Made by a program: the position numbers and the translations under genes | Origin: Pogonophryne albipinna | Lineage: Eukaryota; Chordata; Actinopteri; Perciformes; Artedidraconidae | Direction: 5' to 3' | Length of the DNA: 64,000 nt | Assembly: GCA_028583405.1 (NCBI GenBank) | Contig: JAPTMU010000109.1 | Coordinates: forward strand, 370,085 to 434,084 | Notes under the pieces: model-generated | Databases searched by the model: none | The model's input: only the letters and a program-made list of their open reading frames with translations | What the model was told of the DNA's origin: nothing | Shown: positions 26,101 to 35,293 of the stretch, piece after piece | Layout of the letters: every line of letters begins with the position of its first letter | How positions within the stretch are numbered: position 1 is the stretch's first letter

Positions 26101-29100
26101 ACCTGGGCCTCCCTGCAGACCTCCAGGTATGTATATGTATATTTGTGTATATGTGTATACACAGTGACTCACCTGGGCCTCCCTGCAGACCTCCAGGTAT
26201 GTATATGTGTATACACAGTGACTCACCTGGGCCTCCCTGCAGACCTCCAGGTATGTATATGTGTATATGTGTATACACAGTGACTCACCTGGGCCTCCCT
26301 GCAGACCTCCAGGTATGTATATGTATATATGTGTATATGTGTATACACAGTGACTCACCTGGGCCTCCCTGCAGACCTCCAGGTATGTATATGTGTATAT
26401 GTGTATACACAGTGACTCACCTGGGCCTCCCTGCAGACCTCCAGGTGTGTATATGTGTATATGTGTATACACAGTGACTCACCTGGGCCTCCCTGCAGAC
26501 CTCCAGGTATGTATATGTGTATATGTGTATATGTGTATACACAGTGACTCACCTGGGCCTCCCTGCAGACCTCCAGGTGTGTATATGTGTATACACAGTG
26601 ACTCACCTGGGCCTCCCTGCAGACCTCCAGGTGTGTATATGTATATATGTGTATATGTGTATACACAGTGACTCACCTGGGCCTCCCTGCAGACCTCCAG
26701 GTGTGTATATGTGTATACACAGTGACTCACCTGGGCCTCCCTGCAGACCTCCAGGTATGTATATGTGTATATGTGTATACACAGTGACTCACCTGGGCCT
26801 CCCTGCAGACCTCCAGGTATGTATATGTGTATATGTGTATACACAGTGACTCACCTGGGCCTCCCTGCAGACCTCCAGGTAGACCGTGTGCAGCGCCGTC
26901 CTCTCAAAGTCCAGCAGGTTGGTGCTCACCTGAGCCAGATTCTGCTCCTCCAGGAACCAACCGAGAGCCTGGAGGTGCTGCAGGAGACCAGGCTGGAGAT
27001 TATAGATTATATAACAGCGTTAATTTAAGAGACCATCAGAGTAGGAGATAAAACTACTAAAGAGAACTCAGACTCCCAGCATGCACCTGGTCCTTGGGGA
27101 GGGGGGCGTTAACTTAAGAGACCAGCACAGTTACTAAAGAGAACTCGGACTCCCAGCATGCACCTGGTCCTTGGGGAAGAGGGCGTTAACTTAAGAGACC
27201 ATCACAGTTACTAAAGAGAACTCAGACTCCCAGCATGCACCTGGTCCTTGGGGAAGAGGGCGTTAACTTAAGAGACCATCACAGTTACTAAAGAGGACTC
27301 AGACTCCCAGCATGCACCTGGTCCTTGCCGCGGCCCTGCTCTCGGAGGTCCAGCGCGATGCGGTGTGTCTGTTCTTTGGTTGCGATCAGATTCACGTTGA
27401 ACGCAATCAGGAACTTCCGAGCGCCGGTTACCGTGGCGCCCCACGACGGCACGAAGAGGGCGGGGCCAAAGTCAGGCGACCAATCAGGACTCTTCAACTG
27501 CAGGACAGAAACAAATACTTATTATAACCTTTAATCTTTACCGAGCTTTAACGAGCTATCCTAAAGTTAGCACACTTAACTGACGTTATTTTGAAACCCC
27601 AACCCTCCTTGTCTCCTACATTTCCCACAATGCCTTGTGTTAGATAAGTAATAGTATTGCAAACAGGAAGTGGTCTCACCTTCTCCGGTAAAGCTTCGTA
27701 TTCTCCGGCTCGGACTGACGGAAGATTCCTCCTCGACTCTTTCCTCGCCGCCTCTCCATACAAATACACTGAAGATAGAGAGGGTTAGCCACATGCTAAC
27801 GTAGCTTCATGGATATTATTGTTAGCTACATGGATATTATTGTTAGCCACATGCTAACGTAGCTTCATGCATGGATATTATTGTTAGCCACATGCTAACG
27901 TAGCTACATGGATATTATTGTTAGCCACATGATAACGTAGCTACATGGATATTATTGTTAGACACATGCTAACGTAGCTACATGGATATTATTGTTAGCC
28001 ACATGATAACGTAGCTACATGGATATTATTGTTAGCCACATGCTAACGTAGCTACATGGATATTATTGTTAGCCACATGATAACGTAGCTACATGGATAT
28101 TATTGTTAGCCACATGATAACGTAGCTACATGGATATTATTGTTAGCCACATGATAACGTAGCTTCAAACATCGATATTATTGTTAGCCACATGCTAATG
28201 TAGCTTTATGGATATTATTGTTAGCCACATGCTAACGTAGCTTCATACATGGATATTATTGTTAGCCACATGATAACGTCGCTTTATACATGGATATTAT
28301 TGTTAGCCACATGCTAACATAGCTTCATGGATATTATTGTTAGCCACATGATAACGTAGCTTCATGGATATTATTGTTATCCACATGCTAACGTAGCTTC
28401 ATGCATGGATATTATTGTTAGTCACACAATAACGTAGCTACATGGATATTATTGTTATCCACATGATAACGTAGCTTCATACATGGATATTATTGTTAGC
28501 CACATGCTAATGTACCTTCAAGGATATTATTGTTAGCCACATGCTAACATAGCTTCATGGATATTGTTGTTAGCCACATGATAACGTAGCTTCATGGATA
28601 TTATTGTTAGCCACAAGCTAACATAGCTTCATGGATATTATTGTTAGCCACCTGCTAATGTAGCTTCATGGATATTATTGTTAGCCACATGATAACGTAG
28701 TTTCATGGATATTATTGTTAGCCACATGCTAACGTAGCTTCATACATGGATATTACTGTTAGCCACATGCTAACGTAGCTACATGGATATTATTGTTAGT
28801 CACATGCTAATGTAACTTCATGGATATTATTGTTAGCCACATGCTAATGTAGCTTCATGGATATTATTGTTAGCCACATGCTAACGTAGCTTCATGCATG
28901 GATATTATTGTTGGCCACACAATAACGTAGCTACATGGATATTATTGTTTGACACATGCTAACATAGCTACATGGATATTATTGTTAGCCACATGATAAC
29001 GTAGCTACATGGATATTATTGTTAGACACATGATAACGTAGTTTCATGGATATTATTGTTAGCCATATGCTAACATAGCTTCATGGATATTATTGTTAGC

Positions 29101-32100
29101 CACCTGCTAATGTAGCTTCATGGATATTATTGTTAGCCACATGATAACGTAGTTTCATGGATATTATTGTTAGCCACATGCTAACGTAGCTTCATACATG
29201 GATATTATTGTTAGCCACATGCTAACGAAGCTACATGGATATTATTGTTAGCCACATGCTAACGTAGCTTCATACATGGATATTATTGTTAGCCAGATGC
29301 TAACATAGCTTCATGGATATTATTGCTAGCCACATGCTAACATCGCTTCATGGATATTATTGTTAGCCACATGTTAATGTAACTTCATGGATATTATTGT
29401 TAGCCACATGCTAATGTAGCTTCATGGATATTATTGTTAGCCACATGATAACGTAGCTACATGGATATTATTGTTAGCCACATGCTAACGTAGCTACATG
29501 GATATTATTGTTAGCCACATGCTAACGTAGCTTCATACATGGATATTATTGTTAGCCACATGCTAACATAGCTTCATGGATATTATTGCTAGCCACATGC
29601 TAACATCGCTTCATGGATATTATTGTTAGCCACACGCTAACATCGCTTCATGGATATTATTGTTAGCCACATGCTAATGTAACTTCATGGATATTATTGT
29701 TAGCCACATGCTAACGTAGCTTCATGGATATTATTGTTAGCCACATGCTAACGTAGCTACATGGATATTATTGTTAGCCACATGCTAACGTAGCTTCATG
29801 GATATTATTGCTAGCCACATGCTAACATCGCTTCATGGATATTATTGTTAGCCACATGCTAACATCGCTTCTTGGATATTATTGTTAGCCACATGCTAAT
29901 GTAACTTCATGGATATTATTGTTAGCCACATGCTAATGTAGCTTCATGTATTTTATTGTTAGCCACATGCTAATGTAGCTTCATGGATATTATTGTTAGC
30001 CACATGCTAATGTAACTTCATGGATATTATTGTTAGCCACATGCTAATGTAGCTTCATGGATATTATTGTTAGCAGGGTTGCCAACTCTCACGCATCTGG
30101 CGTGTGACACACGCTTTCACGCTCACGCTCACGCTCACGCAAATGAAATGATTAAAAGTCTGCTGCTTATTGTTCTACTAGGCCAACATAGAGTGTATGA
30201 GAGTGCGTTAATTAATATATTTGTCAATTTGGAGTAAGTCTGTAGATTAGTTTGTGTGTGCGTGTGTTTCATGTATAGGCCTCTCACGATAATTAATTTT
30301 GTTGGATACATTTTCCCGGAAATGATTGCGATAAACGATAATATTGTCGGCACCGTTGTATGACCATTTTATACCACTGACATAATGATAATATATAATA
30401 ATTCAAGTCTTTCAAACTGCGAGTCACATCGTCATGTAAATGGAAAGTTATCGAGTTCATTTGTATTTATCGTACGATAAGTCAATTAATTGCTTATCGC
30501 GACAGGCACACAATAAAACAGTGGAAACAAACATGTGTTTGACTTTCATTAGTGAATGAAACTGTGTGCCCTTTATTGTGTATTTGTATATATTGTATAT
30601 ATATCCTATATATATGCTAAGGTCCCGCTGCTGACACGATAGCAGTCATTTTGTGCGCATATGTGTAATTAAACCCATGATACCAAAATCTCACTCCAGC
30701 CAGGTACCCAAAGTTGGCAACACTGTTGTTAGCCACATGCTAATGTAGCTTCATGGATATTATTGTTAGCCACATGATAACGTAGCTTCATGGATATTAT
30801 TGTTAGCCACATGATAACGTAGCTTCATGGATATTATTGTTAGCCACATGCTAATGTAGCTTCATGGATATTATTGTTAGCCACATGATAACGTAGCTTC
30901 ATGGATATTATTGTTAGCCACATGATAACGTAGCTTGATGGATATTATTGTTAGCCACATGATAACGTAGCTTCATACATGGATATTATTGTTAGCCACA
31001 TGCTAACATAGCTTCATGGATATTATTGTTAGCCACATGATAACGTAGCTTCATGGATATTATTGTTAGCCACATGCTAACGTAGCTTCATACATGGATA
31101 TTATTGTTAGCCACATGCTAATGTAGCTTCATGGATATTATTGTTAGCCACATGCTAACGTAGCTTCATACATGGATATTATTGTTAGCCACATGGTAAC
31201 GTAGCTTTATACATGGATATTATTGTTAGCCACATGATAACGTAGCTTCATGGATATTATTGTTAGCCACATGATAACGTAGCTTCATACATGGATATTA
31301 TTGTTAGCCACATGCTAATGTAGCTTCATGGATATTATTGTTAGCCACATGATAACGTAGCTTCATACATGGATATTATTGTTAGCCACATGCTAATGTA
31401 GCTTCATGGATATTATTGTTAGCCACATGATAACGTAGCTTCATACATGGATATTATTGTTAGCCACATGATAACGTAGCTTCATGGATATTATTGTTAG
31501 CCACATGATAACGTAGCTTCATGGATATTATTGTTAGCCACATGATAACGTAGCTTCATACATGGATATTATTGTTAGCCACATGCTAACATAGCTTCAT
31601 GGATATTATTGTTAGCCACATGATAACGTAGCTTCATGGATATTATTGTTAGCCACATGATAACGTAGCTTCATACATGGATATTATTGTTAGCCACATG
31701 CTAATGTAGCTTCATGGATATTATTGTTATCCACATGCTAACGTAGCTTCATACATGGATATTATTGTTAGCCACATGGTAACGTAGCTTTATACATGGA
31801 TATTATTGTTAGCCACATGTTAACGTAGCTTCATGGATATTATTGTTAGCCACATGATAACGTAGCTTCATACATGGATATTATTGTTAGCCACATGCTA
31901 ATGTAGCTTCATGGATATTATTGTTAGCCACATGATAACGTAGCTTCATACATGGATATTATTGCTAGCCACATGCTAATGTAGCTTCATGGATATTATT
32001 GTTAGCCACATGATGACGTAGCTTCATACATGGATATTATTGTTAGCCACATGCTAATGTGGCTTCATGGATATTATTGTTAGCCACATGCTAACGTAGC

Positions 32101-33927
32101 TTCATACATGGATATTATTGTTAGCCACATGGTAACGTAGCTTTATACATGGATGTTATTGTTAGCCACATGCTAACATAGCTTCATGGATATTATTGTT
32201 AGCCACATGATAACGTAGCTTCATGGATATTATTGTTAGCCACATGCTAACATAGCTTCATGGATATTATTGTTAGCCACATGATAACGTAGCTTCATGG
32301 ATATTATTGTTAGCCACATGATAACGTAGCTTCATACATGGATATTATTGTTAGCCACATGATAACGTAGCTTCATACATGGATATTATTGTTAGCCACA
32401 TGCTAATGTAGCTTCATGAATATTATTGTTAGCCACATGCTAATGTAGCATTATGAATATTAGTGTCTCACCGGGAACATGTAGCATCTCGGCTAGCTTC
32501 TTTCCGAAGGTCTCTGCGCAGCGGACGCAGTCGTCCATTGAGACGTTTTGAACTGGAACGAAGGGACAGACGTCCAGAGCTCCGGAGCGGGGGTGCTCAC
32601 CTGCACAGAAACACAACTGAGCTACTTCCTGTCCTTCTGTTAACTTCCTGTCTCTCTGCAGTACTTCCTGTCTGCAGTACTTCCTGCCCACCTGTACAGA
32701 AACACACCTGAGCTACTTCCTGCCTGTAGTACTTCCTGTCTGCAGTACTTCCTGTCTGTAGTACTTCCTGTCTGCAGTACTTCCTGCCCACCTGTACAGA
32801 AACACACCTGAGCTACTTCCTGCCTGTAGTACTTCCTGTCTGCAGTACTTCCTGCCTGTAGTACTTCCTGTCTGCAGTACTTCCTGTCTGCAGTACTTCC
32901 TGTCTGTAGTACTTCCTGTCTGCAGTACTTCCTGTCTGCAGTACTTCCTGCACACCTGTACAGAAACACACCTGAGCTACTTCCTCCCTGTAGTACTTCC
33001 TGTCTGCAGTACTTCCTGTCTGCAGTACTTCCTGTCTGCAGTACTTCCTGCTCACCTGAGTGTCGGGTCATGTCGATCAGCTTGAAGGCGGTGCTGGCAG
33101 CGTTCAGCGCGCCCTGCACCACGGACTCTGGTGAGCCCACGAAGGTGAACACGCTCCGATGAGTCGAGGCTCCGGAGTCAACGTCCAATAGACTGCAGCC
33201 CGGAGAGGACGAGATGGACAGAGAGATGGCATCAATCACCTGGGGACAAACTGAGATCAATCACCTGAGGACAAACTGAGATCAATCACCTGGGGACAAA
33301 CTGAGATCAATCACCTGAGGACAAACTGAGATCAATCACCTGGGGACAAACTGAGATCAATCACCTGGGGACAAACTGAGATCAATCACCTGAGGACAAA
33401 CTGAGATCAATCACCTGGGGACAAACTGAGATCAATCACCTGGGGACAAACTGAGATCAATCACCTGAGGACAGACAGAGATCAATCACCTGAGGACAAA
33501 CTGAGATCAATCACCTGGGGACAAACTGAGATCAATCACCTGAGGACAGACAGAGATCAATCACCTGAGGACAAACTGAGATCAATCACCTGGGGACAAA
33601 CTGAGATCAATCACCTGAGGACAGACAGAGATCAATCACCTGAGGACAGACAGAGATCAATCACCTGAGGACAGACAGAGATCAATCACCTGAGGACAGA
33701 CAGAGATCAATCACCTGAGGACAGACAGAGAGGAGCAGGACGTCCTGCAGCAGGTCTGTCTCTGATGAAACACCGTAGAGCAGCATCATACATGTATAAG
33801 ATAATAAATACTGTATATACATATTATATATATATATATATAAACACAGTATTTATATATAATATGATGTACTGCACCTCTCTGCATGTTGTTGCAACAG
33901 CAGAGAACAACATCATGCAATAATAAG

Positions 33928-33958
<31 letters not shown>

Positions 33959-34079
33959 CAGTATGTGTATATATACGTATATACACAGTATTTATATATA
34001 ATGATTGTAAGTTAAAGTACTGCACCTCTTTGTTTCTGCCCTCAGAGAAGTTGGGGACACACTCCACCAGCTGAGCCAT
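6620..34079 (-). CDS. ftcd: FTCD, formimidoyltransferase-cyclodeaminase, whole gene (14 exons)
   Basis: A bifunctional cytosolic, Golgi-associated enzyme of histidine breakdown. It moves the formimino group of formiminoglutamate to tetrahydrofolate, then deaminates 5-formimino-THF to 5,10-methenyl-THF and ammonia. Exons join as 34079-34026, 33239-33056, 32600-32472, 27768-27680, 27497-27318, 26992-26855, 21806-21675, 21574-21513, 21442-21319, 21234-21073, 20478-20435, 19830-19692, 19565-19470 and 6703-6620. All have GT/AG junctions and compatible phases and give 538 aa, close to the roughly 541 aa of mammals. The start reads [14 protein letters not shown]. The known catalytic His of the transferase falls at residue 82 (GEHPR). 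The cyclodeaminase domain has PAPGGGS near residue 352. The FT N-lobe is about 1-180, the FT C-lobe 181-325 and the cyclodeaminase 330-538. Apart from several short ones, the introns are dominated by tandem repeats. The gene looks intact. The splice model is mine and untested. Confidence 0.95.
6731..19441. repeat. 28-bp minisatellite, about 450 copies, filling FTCD intron 13
   Basis: The unit contains acaggtctattgaatgacct followed by gaattcag, so an EcoRI site recurs every 28 bp. Main variants are cagaca/caaaca and attgaat/atcgaat, plus rare gaattacc, gaatcacc and gtaaagg units. Variant blocks recur at fixed offsets (see findings). Stretches near 10960-12660 and 14940-16760 are rich in single-base indels. 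Apart from about 30 bp at each end, the array is the whole intron. Confidence 0.98.
19470..19565 (-). CDS. ftcd: FTCD exon 13
   Basis: Thirty-two codons, [20 protein letters not shown] then [12 protein letters not shown], phase 0, donor gtgagt. This is the strongly conserved C-terminal cyclodeaminase helix. The 12.7-kb array lies directly downstream. Confidence 0.95.
19566..19691 (-). other. ftcd: FTCD intron 12, ordinary sequence
   Basis: A 126-bp intron with normal donor and acceptor and no tandem repeat, one of the few clean introns of this gene. Confidence 0.8.
19692..19830 (-). CDS. ftcd: FTCD exon 12
   Basis: Reads [20 protein letters not shown] and ends [11 protein letters not shown] before donor gtgaga. 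The middle part, [11 protein letters not shown], is the parent of the 39-bp array in intron 11. Acceptor tatatag. Confidence 0.94.
19874..20354. repeat. 39-bp array copied from inside FTCD exon 12
   Basis: About 12 units, each a near copy of the exon-12 segment encoding [11 protein letters not shown] plus two codons. At 39 bp (13 codons) the FTCD reading frame stays open throughout on the minus strand. The intronic array is bounded on its upstream side by an acceptor-like ctgtag (first base 20351), which would enter in the native frame. Confidence 0.95.
20435..20478 (-). CDS. ftcd: FTCD exon 11 (short)
   Basis: Forty-four bases reading [14 protein letters not shown](K), flanked by caccag and gtgacg. 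It matches the conserved A-(M/L)-(R/K)-(L/M)-PKN stretch after the exon-10 tyrosine. The join to exon 12 gives [14 protein letters not shown] with correct spacing. Confidence 0.9.
20590..20668 (-). mobile_element. 3' tail of an L2/Rex-type LINE or derived SINE
   Basis: Reading the minus strand, the stretch has aaagcgtc..., agcgct and a terminal run of TTA/ATT triplets, the usual 3' end of fish L2-like retroposons. The plus strand starts with seven AAT triplets followed by tttctatagcgcttttcttg. No coding part remains. Confidence 0.55.
20680..20790. repeat. CAAA-rich low-complexity tract
   Basis: Aacaaac and aaaac runs in FTCD intron 10 next to the retroposon tail. The open frames on both strands are low-complexity artefacts. 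Confidence 0.9.
20796..21075. repeat. 53-bp array carrying the FTCD exon-10 donor
   Basis: Six units at exact 53-bp spacing (tgtttct at 20798, 20851, 20904, 20957, 21010 and 21063); the last is the real exon-10 end. Each unit holds gtttctcaccatg, which on the minus strand is CATG|gtgagaaac, so five decoy donors follow the true one. Confidence 0.93.
21073..21234 (-). CDS. ftcd: FTCD exon 10
   Basis: Fifty-four codons from [20 protein letters not shown] to ASAFGSYM. It includes LIPPF and the conserved Asp-rich VDRDASAF helix of the cyclodeaminase. Its donor lies in the last unit of a 53-bp array. Confidence 0.95.
21319..21442 (-). CDS. ftcd: FTCD exon 9 (start of cyclodeaminase)
   Basis: Reads (E)[18 protein letters not shown], then [25 protein letters not shown] is the glycine-rich motif of the cyclodeaminase fold. 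Two homopolymers (11 and 9 G on the coding strand) are in frame as given and would be prone to sequencing error. Confidence 0.94.
21513..21574 (-). CDS. ftcd: FTCD exon 8
   Basis: Twenty codons plus two bases, [20 protein letters not shown](E). This is the end of the transferase and the linker to the cyclodeaminase domain. Donor gtgagt. Confidence 0.94.
21675..21806 (-). CDS. ftcd: FTCD exon 7
   Basis: Forty-four codons starting [19 protein letters not shown] and ending [20 protein letters not shown] is a signature of the FT C-lobe. Acceptor ctgcag, donor gtcagt. Confidence 0.95.
21857..22747. repeat. Intron-6 array, segment A (exon-6 end and donor repeated)
   Basis: Units of about 58-85 bp. 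On the minus strand each has the last 24 bases of FTCD exon 6, a gtgagt donor and a variable (TATATG)n/(TATAC)n spacer containing the palindrome GTGTATACAC. Length differences come from the spacer. It is interrupted at 22748 by a TIR element and resumes at 23727. Confidence 0.95.
22748..23726. mobile_element. Non-autonomous DNA transposon with 26-bp inverted ends
   Basis: The left end begins GTGACCTGCTCCATCGAAAT and the right end, read inverted, GTGACCCGCTCTATCGAAAT. They agree at 24 of 26 bases. The 979-bp interior holds a TG microsatellite and two related blocks around ttcatattctgaaag, but no transposase. The target-site duplication cannot be fixed because the flanks are TATA-rich array. 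Superfamily not assigned. Confidence 0.75.
23035..23215. repeat. (TG)n microsatellite with TATG and TACG interruptions
   Basis: A roughly 180-bp TG tract inside the 979-bp TIR element. The cysteine/valine and His/Thr open frames across it have no coding value. Confidence 0.95.
23727..24570. repeat. Intron-6 array, segment B
   Basis: Continuation of the exon-6-end array between two inserted elements. Spacers here are mostly (TGTATA)n. Some units have gacgtccag instead of gacctccag, a variant not seen in the outer segments. Confidence 0.95.
25301..25376. repeat. 12-bp repeat gagttagaccac
   Basis: Six copies inside the 1.44-kb element. Confidence 0.9.
25437..25714. repeat. 30-bp repeat, nine copies
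   Basis: Unit agcacagacacacagctgct then gcccagccgc, nearly identical between copies, inside the 1.44-kb element. Open frames on both strands follow from the 30-bp period and are not genes. Confidence 0.95.
26013..26880. repeat. Intron-6 array, segment C, ending at FTCD exon 6
   Basis: The proximal part of the exon-6-end array; its last unit is the real exon 6 end and donor. Units carry gcctccctgcagacctccag, matching the true exon, whereas distal segments often have gcctctctg. That gradient suggests the array grew away from the exon. Confidence 0.95.
26855..26992 (-). CDS. ftcd: FTCD exon 6
   Basis: Forty-six codons from [18 protein letters not shown] to [11 protein letters not shown], phase 0, with consensus donor gtgagt. 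It contains the conserved [11 protein letters not shown]. The last 24 bases (LEVCREAQ) and donor are copied into every unit of the large intron-6 array. Confidence 0.96.
27055..27317. repeat. 77-bp repeat carrying the FTCD exon-5 donor
   Basis: gactcccagcatgcacctgg recurs at 27071, 27148, 27225 and 27302, exactly 77 bp apart. Each unit includes the last ten bases of exon 5 and its donor (CAAGGACCAG|gtgcat on the minus strand). Confidence 0.92.
27318..27497 (-). CDS. ftcd: FTCD exon 5
   Basis: Sixty codons from [12 protein letters not shown] through [16 protein letters not shown] to EQGRGKDQ. The [16 protein letters not shown] stretch is highly conserved and marks the start of the FT C-lobe. 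Its last ten bases and donor are repeated every 77 bp in intron 5. Confidence 0.96.
27680..27768 (-). CDS. ftcd: FTCD exon 4
   Basis: Reads (V)[19 protein letters not shown] then [10 protein letters not shown], phase 0 at donor gtgaga. YLYGEAA and RAGEYEAL are conserved FTCD motifs. A 4.7-kb intron of 37-bp repeats precedes it. Confidence 0.95.
27784..32462. repeat. 37/41-bp minisatellite filling FTCD intron 3
   Basis: About 105 units of gttagccacatgctaacgta plus gcttcatggatattatt. A 4-bp longer form has catacatgg. The unit contains the perfect hairpin GTTAGC-CACAT-GCTAAC; the common gataac variant shortens the stem. The array touches the exon-3 donor side, reaches within about 15 bp of the exon-4 acceptor, and is split by a MITE at 30074-30725. 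Confidence 0.97.
30074..30725. mobile_element. 652-bp hAT-like MITE inside the intron-3 array
   Basis: Left end CAGGGTTGCCAACT; right end, inverted, CAGTGTTGCCAACT. It is flanked by TTGTTAG on both sides (30067-30073 and 30726-30732), consistent with a 7-8-bp target duplication taken from the array. No coding capacity is visible. Confidence 0.8.
32472..32600 (-). CDS. ftcd: FTCD exon 3 (catalytic His)
   Basis: Reads (G)[18 protein letters not shown] and ends KLAEMLHVP, phase 1. The His of GEHPR is residue 82 in my model, the known catalytic residue of the transferase. Acceptor tgtgcag, donor gtgaga; the donor abuts the 37-bp intron-3 array. Confidence 0.95.
32603..33055. repeat. 16-bp and compound repeat filling FTCD intron 2
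   Basis: Short units tctgcagtacttcctg alternate with a longer unit containing cacctgtacagaaacacacc, a copy of the exon-3 acceptor region. On the minus strand this gives several ttctgtacag|GTG acceptor look-alikes. The array spans donor to acceptor. Confidence 0.93.
33056..33239 (-). CDS. ftcd: FTCD exon 2
   Basis: Begins [15 protein letters not shown] after acceptor ccccag and ends at TRHSG before donor gtgagc, phase 1. It encodes the core of the formiminotransferase N-lobe (LLDVDSG, FTFVG). Its acceptor and first nine bases seed the 25-bp array that fills the adjoining part of intron 1. Confidence 0.95.
33240..33732. repeat. 25-bp array carrying the FTCD exon-2 acceptor
   Basis: About 19 units of atcaatcacctggggacaaa plus ctgag, later gacagacagag variants. 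On the minus strand each contains tttgtccccag|GTGATTGAT, the exon-2 acceptor and its first nine exon bases, so a ladder of acceptor copies lies upstream of the real one. Confidence 0.95.
33733..34025 (-). other. ftcd: Distal FTCD intron 1 with a duplicated donor region
   Basis: AT-rich sequence with two TA tracts. A block with acacagtatttatatataat followed by gtactgcacctct occurs twice (about 33843-33882 and 33984-34028); the second copy ends in the true exon-1 donor. Confidence 0.7.
34026..34079 (-). CDS. ftcd: FTCD exon 1 (start codon)
   Basis: Eighteen codons, [18 protein letters not shown], ending in phase 0 at donor gtgcag. This is the canonical FTCD amino terminus, so the start codon is secure. 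About 65 bp of the donor-side intron is duplicated near 33845-33890. Confidence 0.95.
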
Positions 34080-34136
34080 GATCCTGTCTGAGAGACACAC
34101 ACACTCTCTGAGACCCTACGGTGTGTGTGGATCATT

Positions 34137-34138
<2 letters not shown>

Positions 34139-34223
<85 letters not shown>

Positions 34224-34365
34224 TGTGTGTGTGTGTGTGAGTGTGTGTGTGTGTGGGCGAGTGAGTGAGAGTGTGTGTGTGTGTGTGTGAGTGAGAGTGT
34301 GTGTGTGCGTGAGGAAGAGTGTGTGTGTGTGTGTGTGTGAGTGTGTGCGTGTGTGCGTGAGTGTG
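34139..34365. repeat. (TG)n tract with GA interruptions, 60 bp upstream of FTCD
   Basis: About 80 bp of pure GT, then GT broken by gagt and gcga. A potential Z-DNA-forming tract next to the FTCD start. Confidence 0.97.
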
Positions 34366-34439
34366 GTCAGCTGCCAATGATTACTCTGCAGACTGATTAA
34401 CAGCCTGAAAACACACAGCCTTTCATCCCTCTGTTACTG

Positions 34440-34523
<84 letters not shown>
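34440..34523. repeat. (AC)n tract
   Basis: About 42 AC dinucleotides on the plus strand, opposite in strand sense to the two flanking TG tracts, so plus-strand transcripts could pair AC with TG. Confidence 0.97.
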
Positions 34524-34527
<4 letters not shown>

Positions 34528-34644
34528 AGCAGCATTGTGAAGCAGGGGGTTGATCACAGCTGGATAATAAATACAGTAATTTATTAAATATATAAAACGT
34601 ATTATGTATTACCCCCCACCACATTATTGATCCACAGCCCTGTG

Positions 34645-34664
34645 GGGTCAGGGGTCAGAGGTCA
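34645..34664 (+). promoter_or_regulatory. Triple DR1 nuclear-receptor half-site cluster
   Basis: GGGTCA g GGGTCA g AGGTCA: three half-sites in one direction, each separated by one base, giving two overlapping DR1 elements. DR1 is the classical site for HNF4A, RXR/PPAR and COUP-TF. It lies about 570 bp upstream of the FTCD start and 600 bp upstream of the receptor start. HNF4A control of liver and gut genes is established; its role here is inference. Confidence 0.55.
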
Positions 34665-34809
34665 GGGTTTCTCTGGTTAGTCACCCCTCTCACTTAGTTT
34701 GAAAGGCTCCCTCTCCTCGGGTGTTTATCAGACGGTATCACCTGGCTGAGTGGAATACTGGATTCTGATTGGTCCATTGGGACATCTCAGAGGTAGCAGT
34801 AGAGACATG

Positions 34810-34960
<151 letters not shown>

Positions 34961-35265
34961 CTGGTGAAATATTTGAGAGTTCCCTCACATGGAGACACGG
35001 TGACTCATCAGAAATACTTTGTAGTAAATGTACTAATAGTGATATTTAGTAATAACCCCTGTCCCTACAGAGGGGCCCCTTTCAGAGGGTTTCATAATAA
35101 AACAATAAAGGTGATAAAGACATAAACTGAGAGTCTTTATAAACTTTATTGATTTATGATTTCAGAATAAAGTGCGAGGTGTTGATTCCGACCTTTGAGA
35201 CGCTTTATGGCTCAGAGTCCTCGTAGAAATACTTCATGAAGACTTTATTAAAGTTATTCTGCGCC

Positions 35266-35293
35266 ATGGACGCCCGGCTGCTGCTCGCTGCGG
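35266..35293 (+). CDS. adgrg7: ADGRG7-like exon 1 (start, signal peptide)
   Basis: MDARLLLAA plus one base, donor gtgaga. It joins over a 10.4-kb intron to exon 2, giving a hydrophobic signal peptide with an Ala-Gly-Ala cleavage region. It is very short and has no ORF of its own; the choice rests on phase, the ATG context gcgccATGG and the resulting leader. Confidence 0.75.

Noticed and set aside
32440..33260. Repeat protein with [16 protein letters not shown] units
   Set aside because: It spans intron 2 of FTCD. Only its ends coincide with real exons 2 and 3, and the middle is the 16-bp array.
34078..34290. Cys/Val-rich peptides at TG tracts
   Set aside because: Dinucleotide repeats read as alternating residues; seen at every TG tract in the window.
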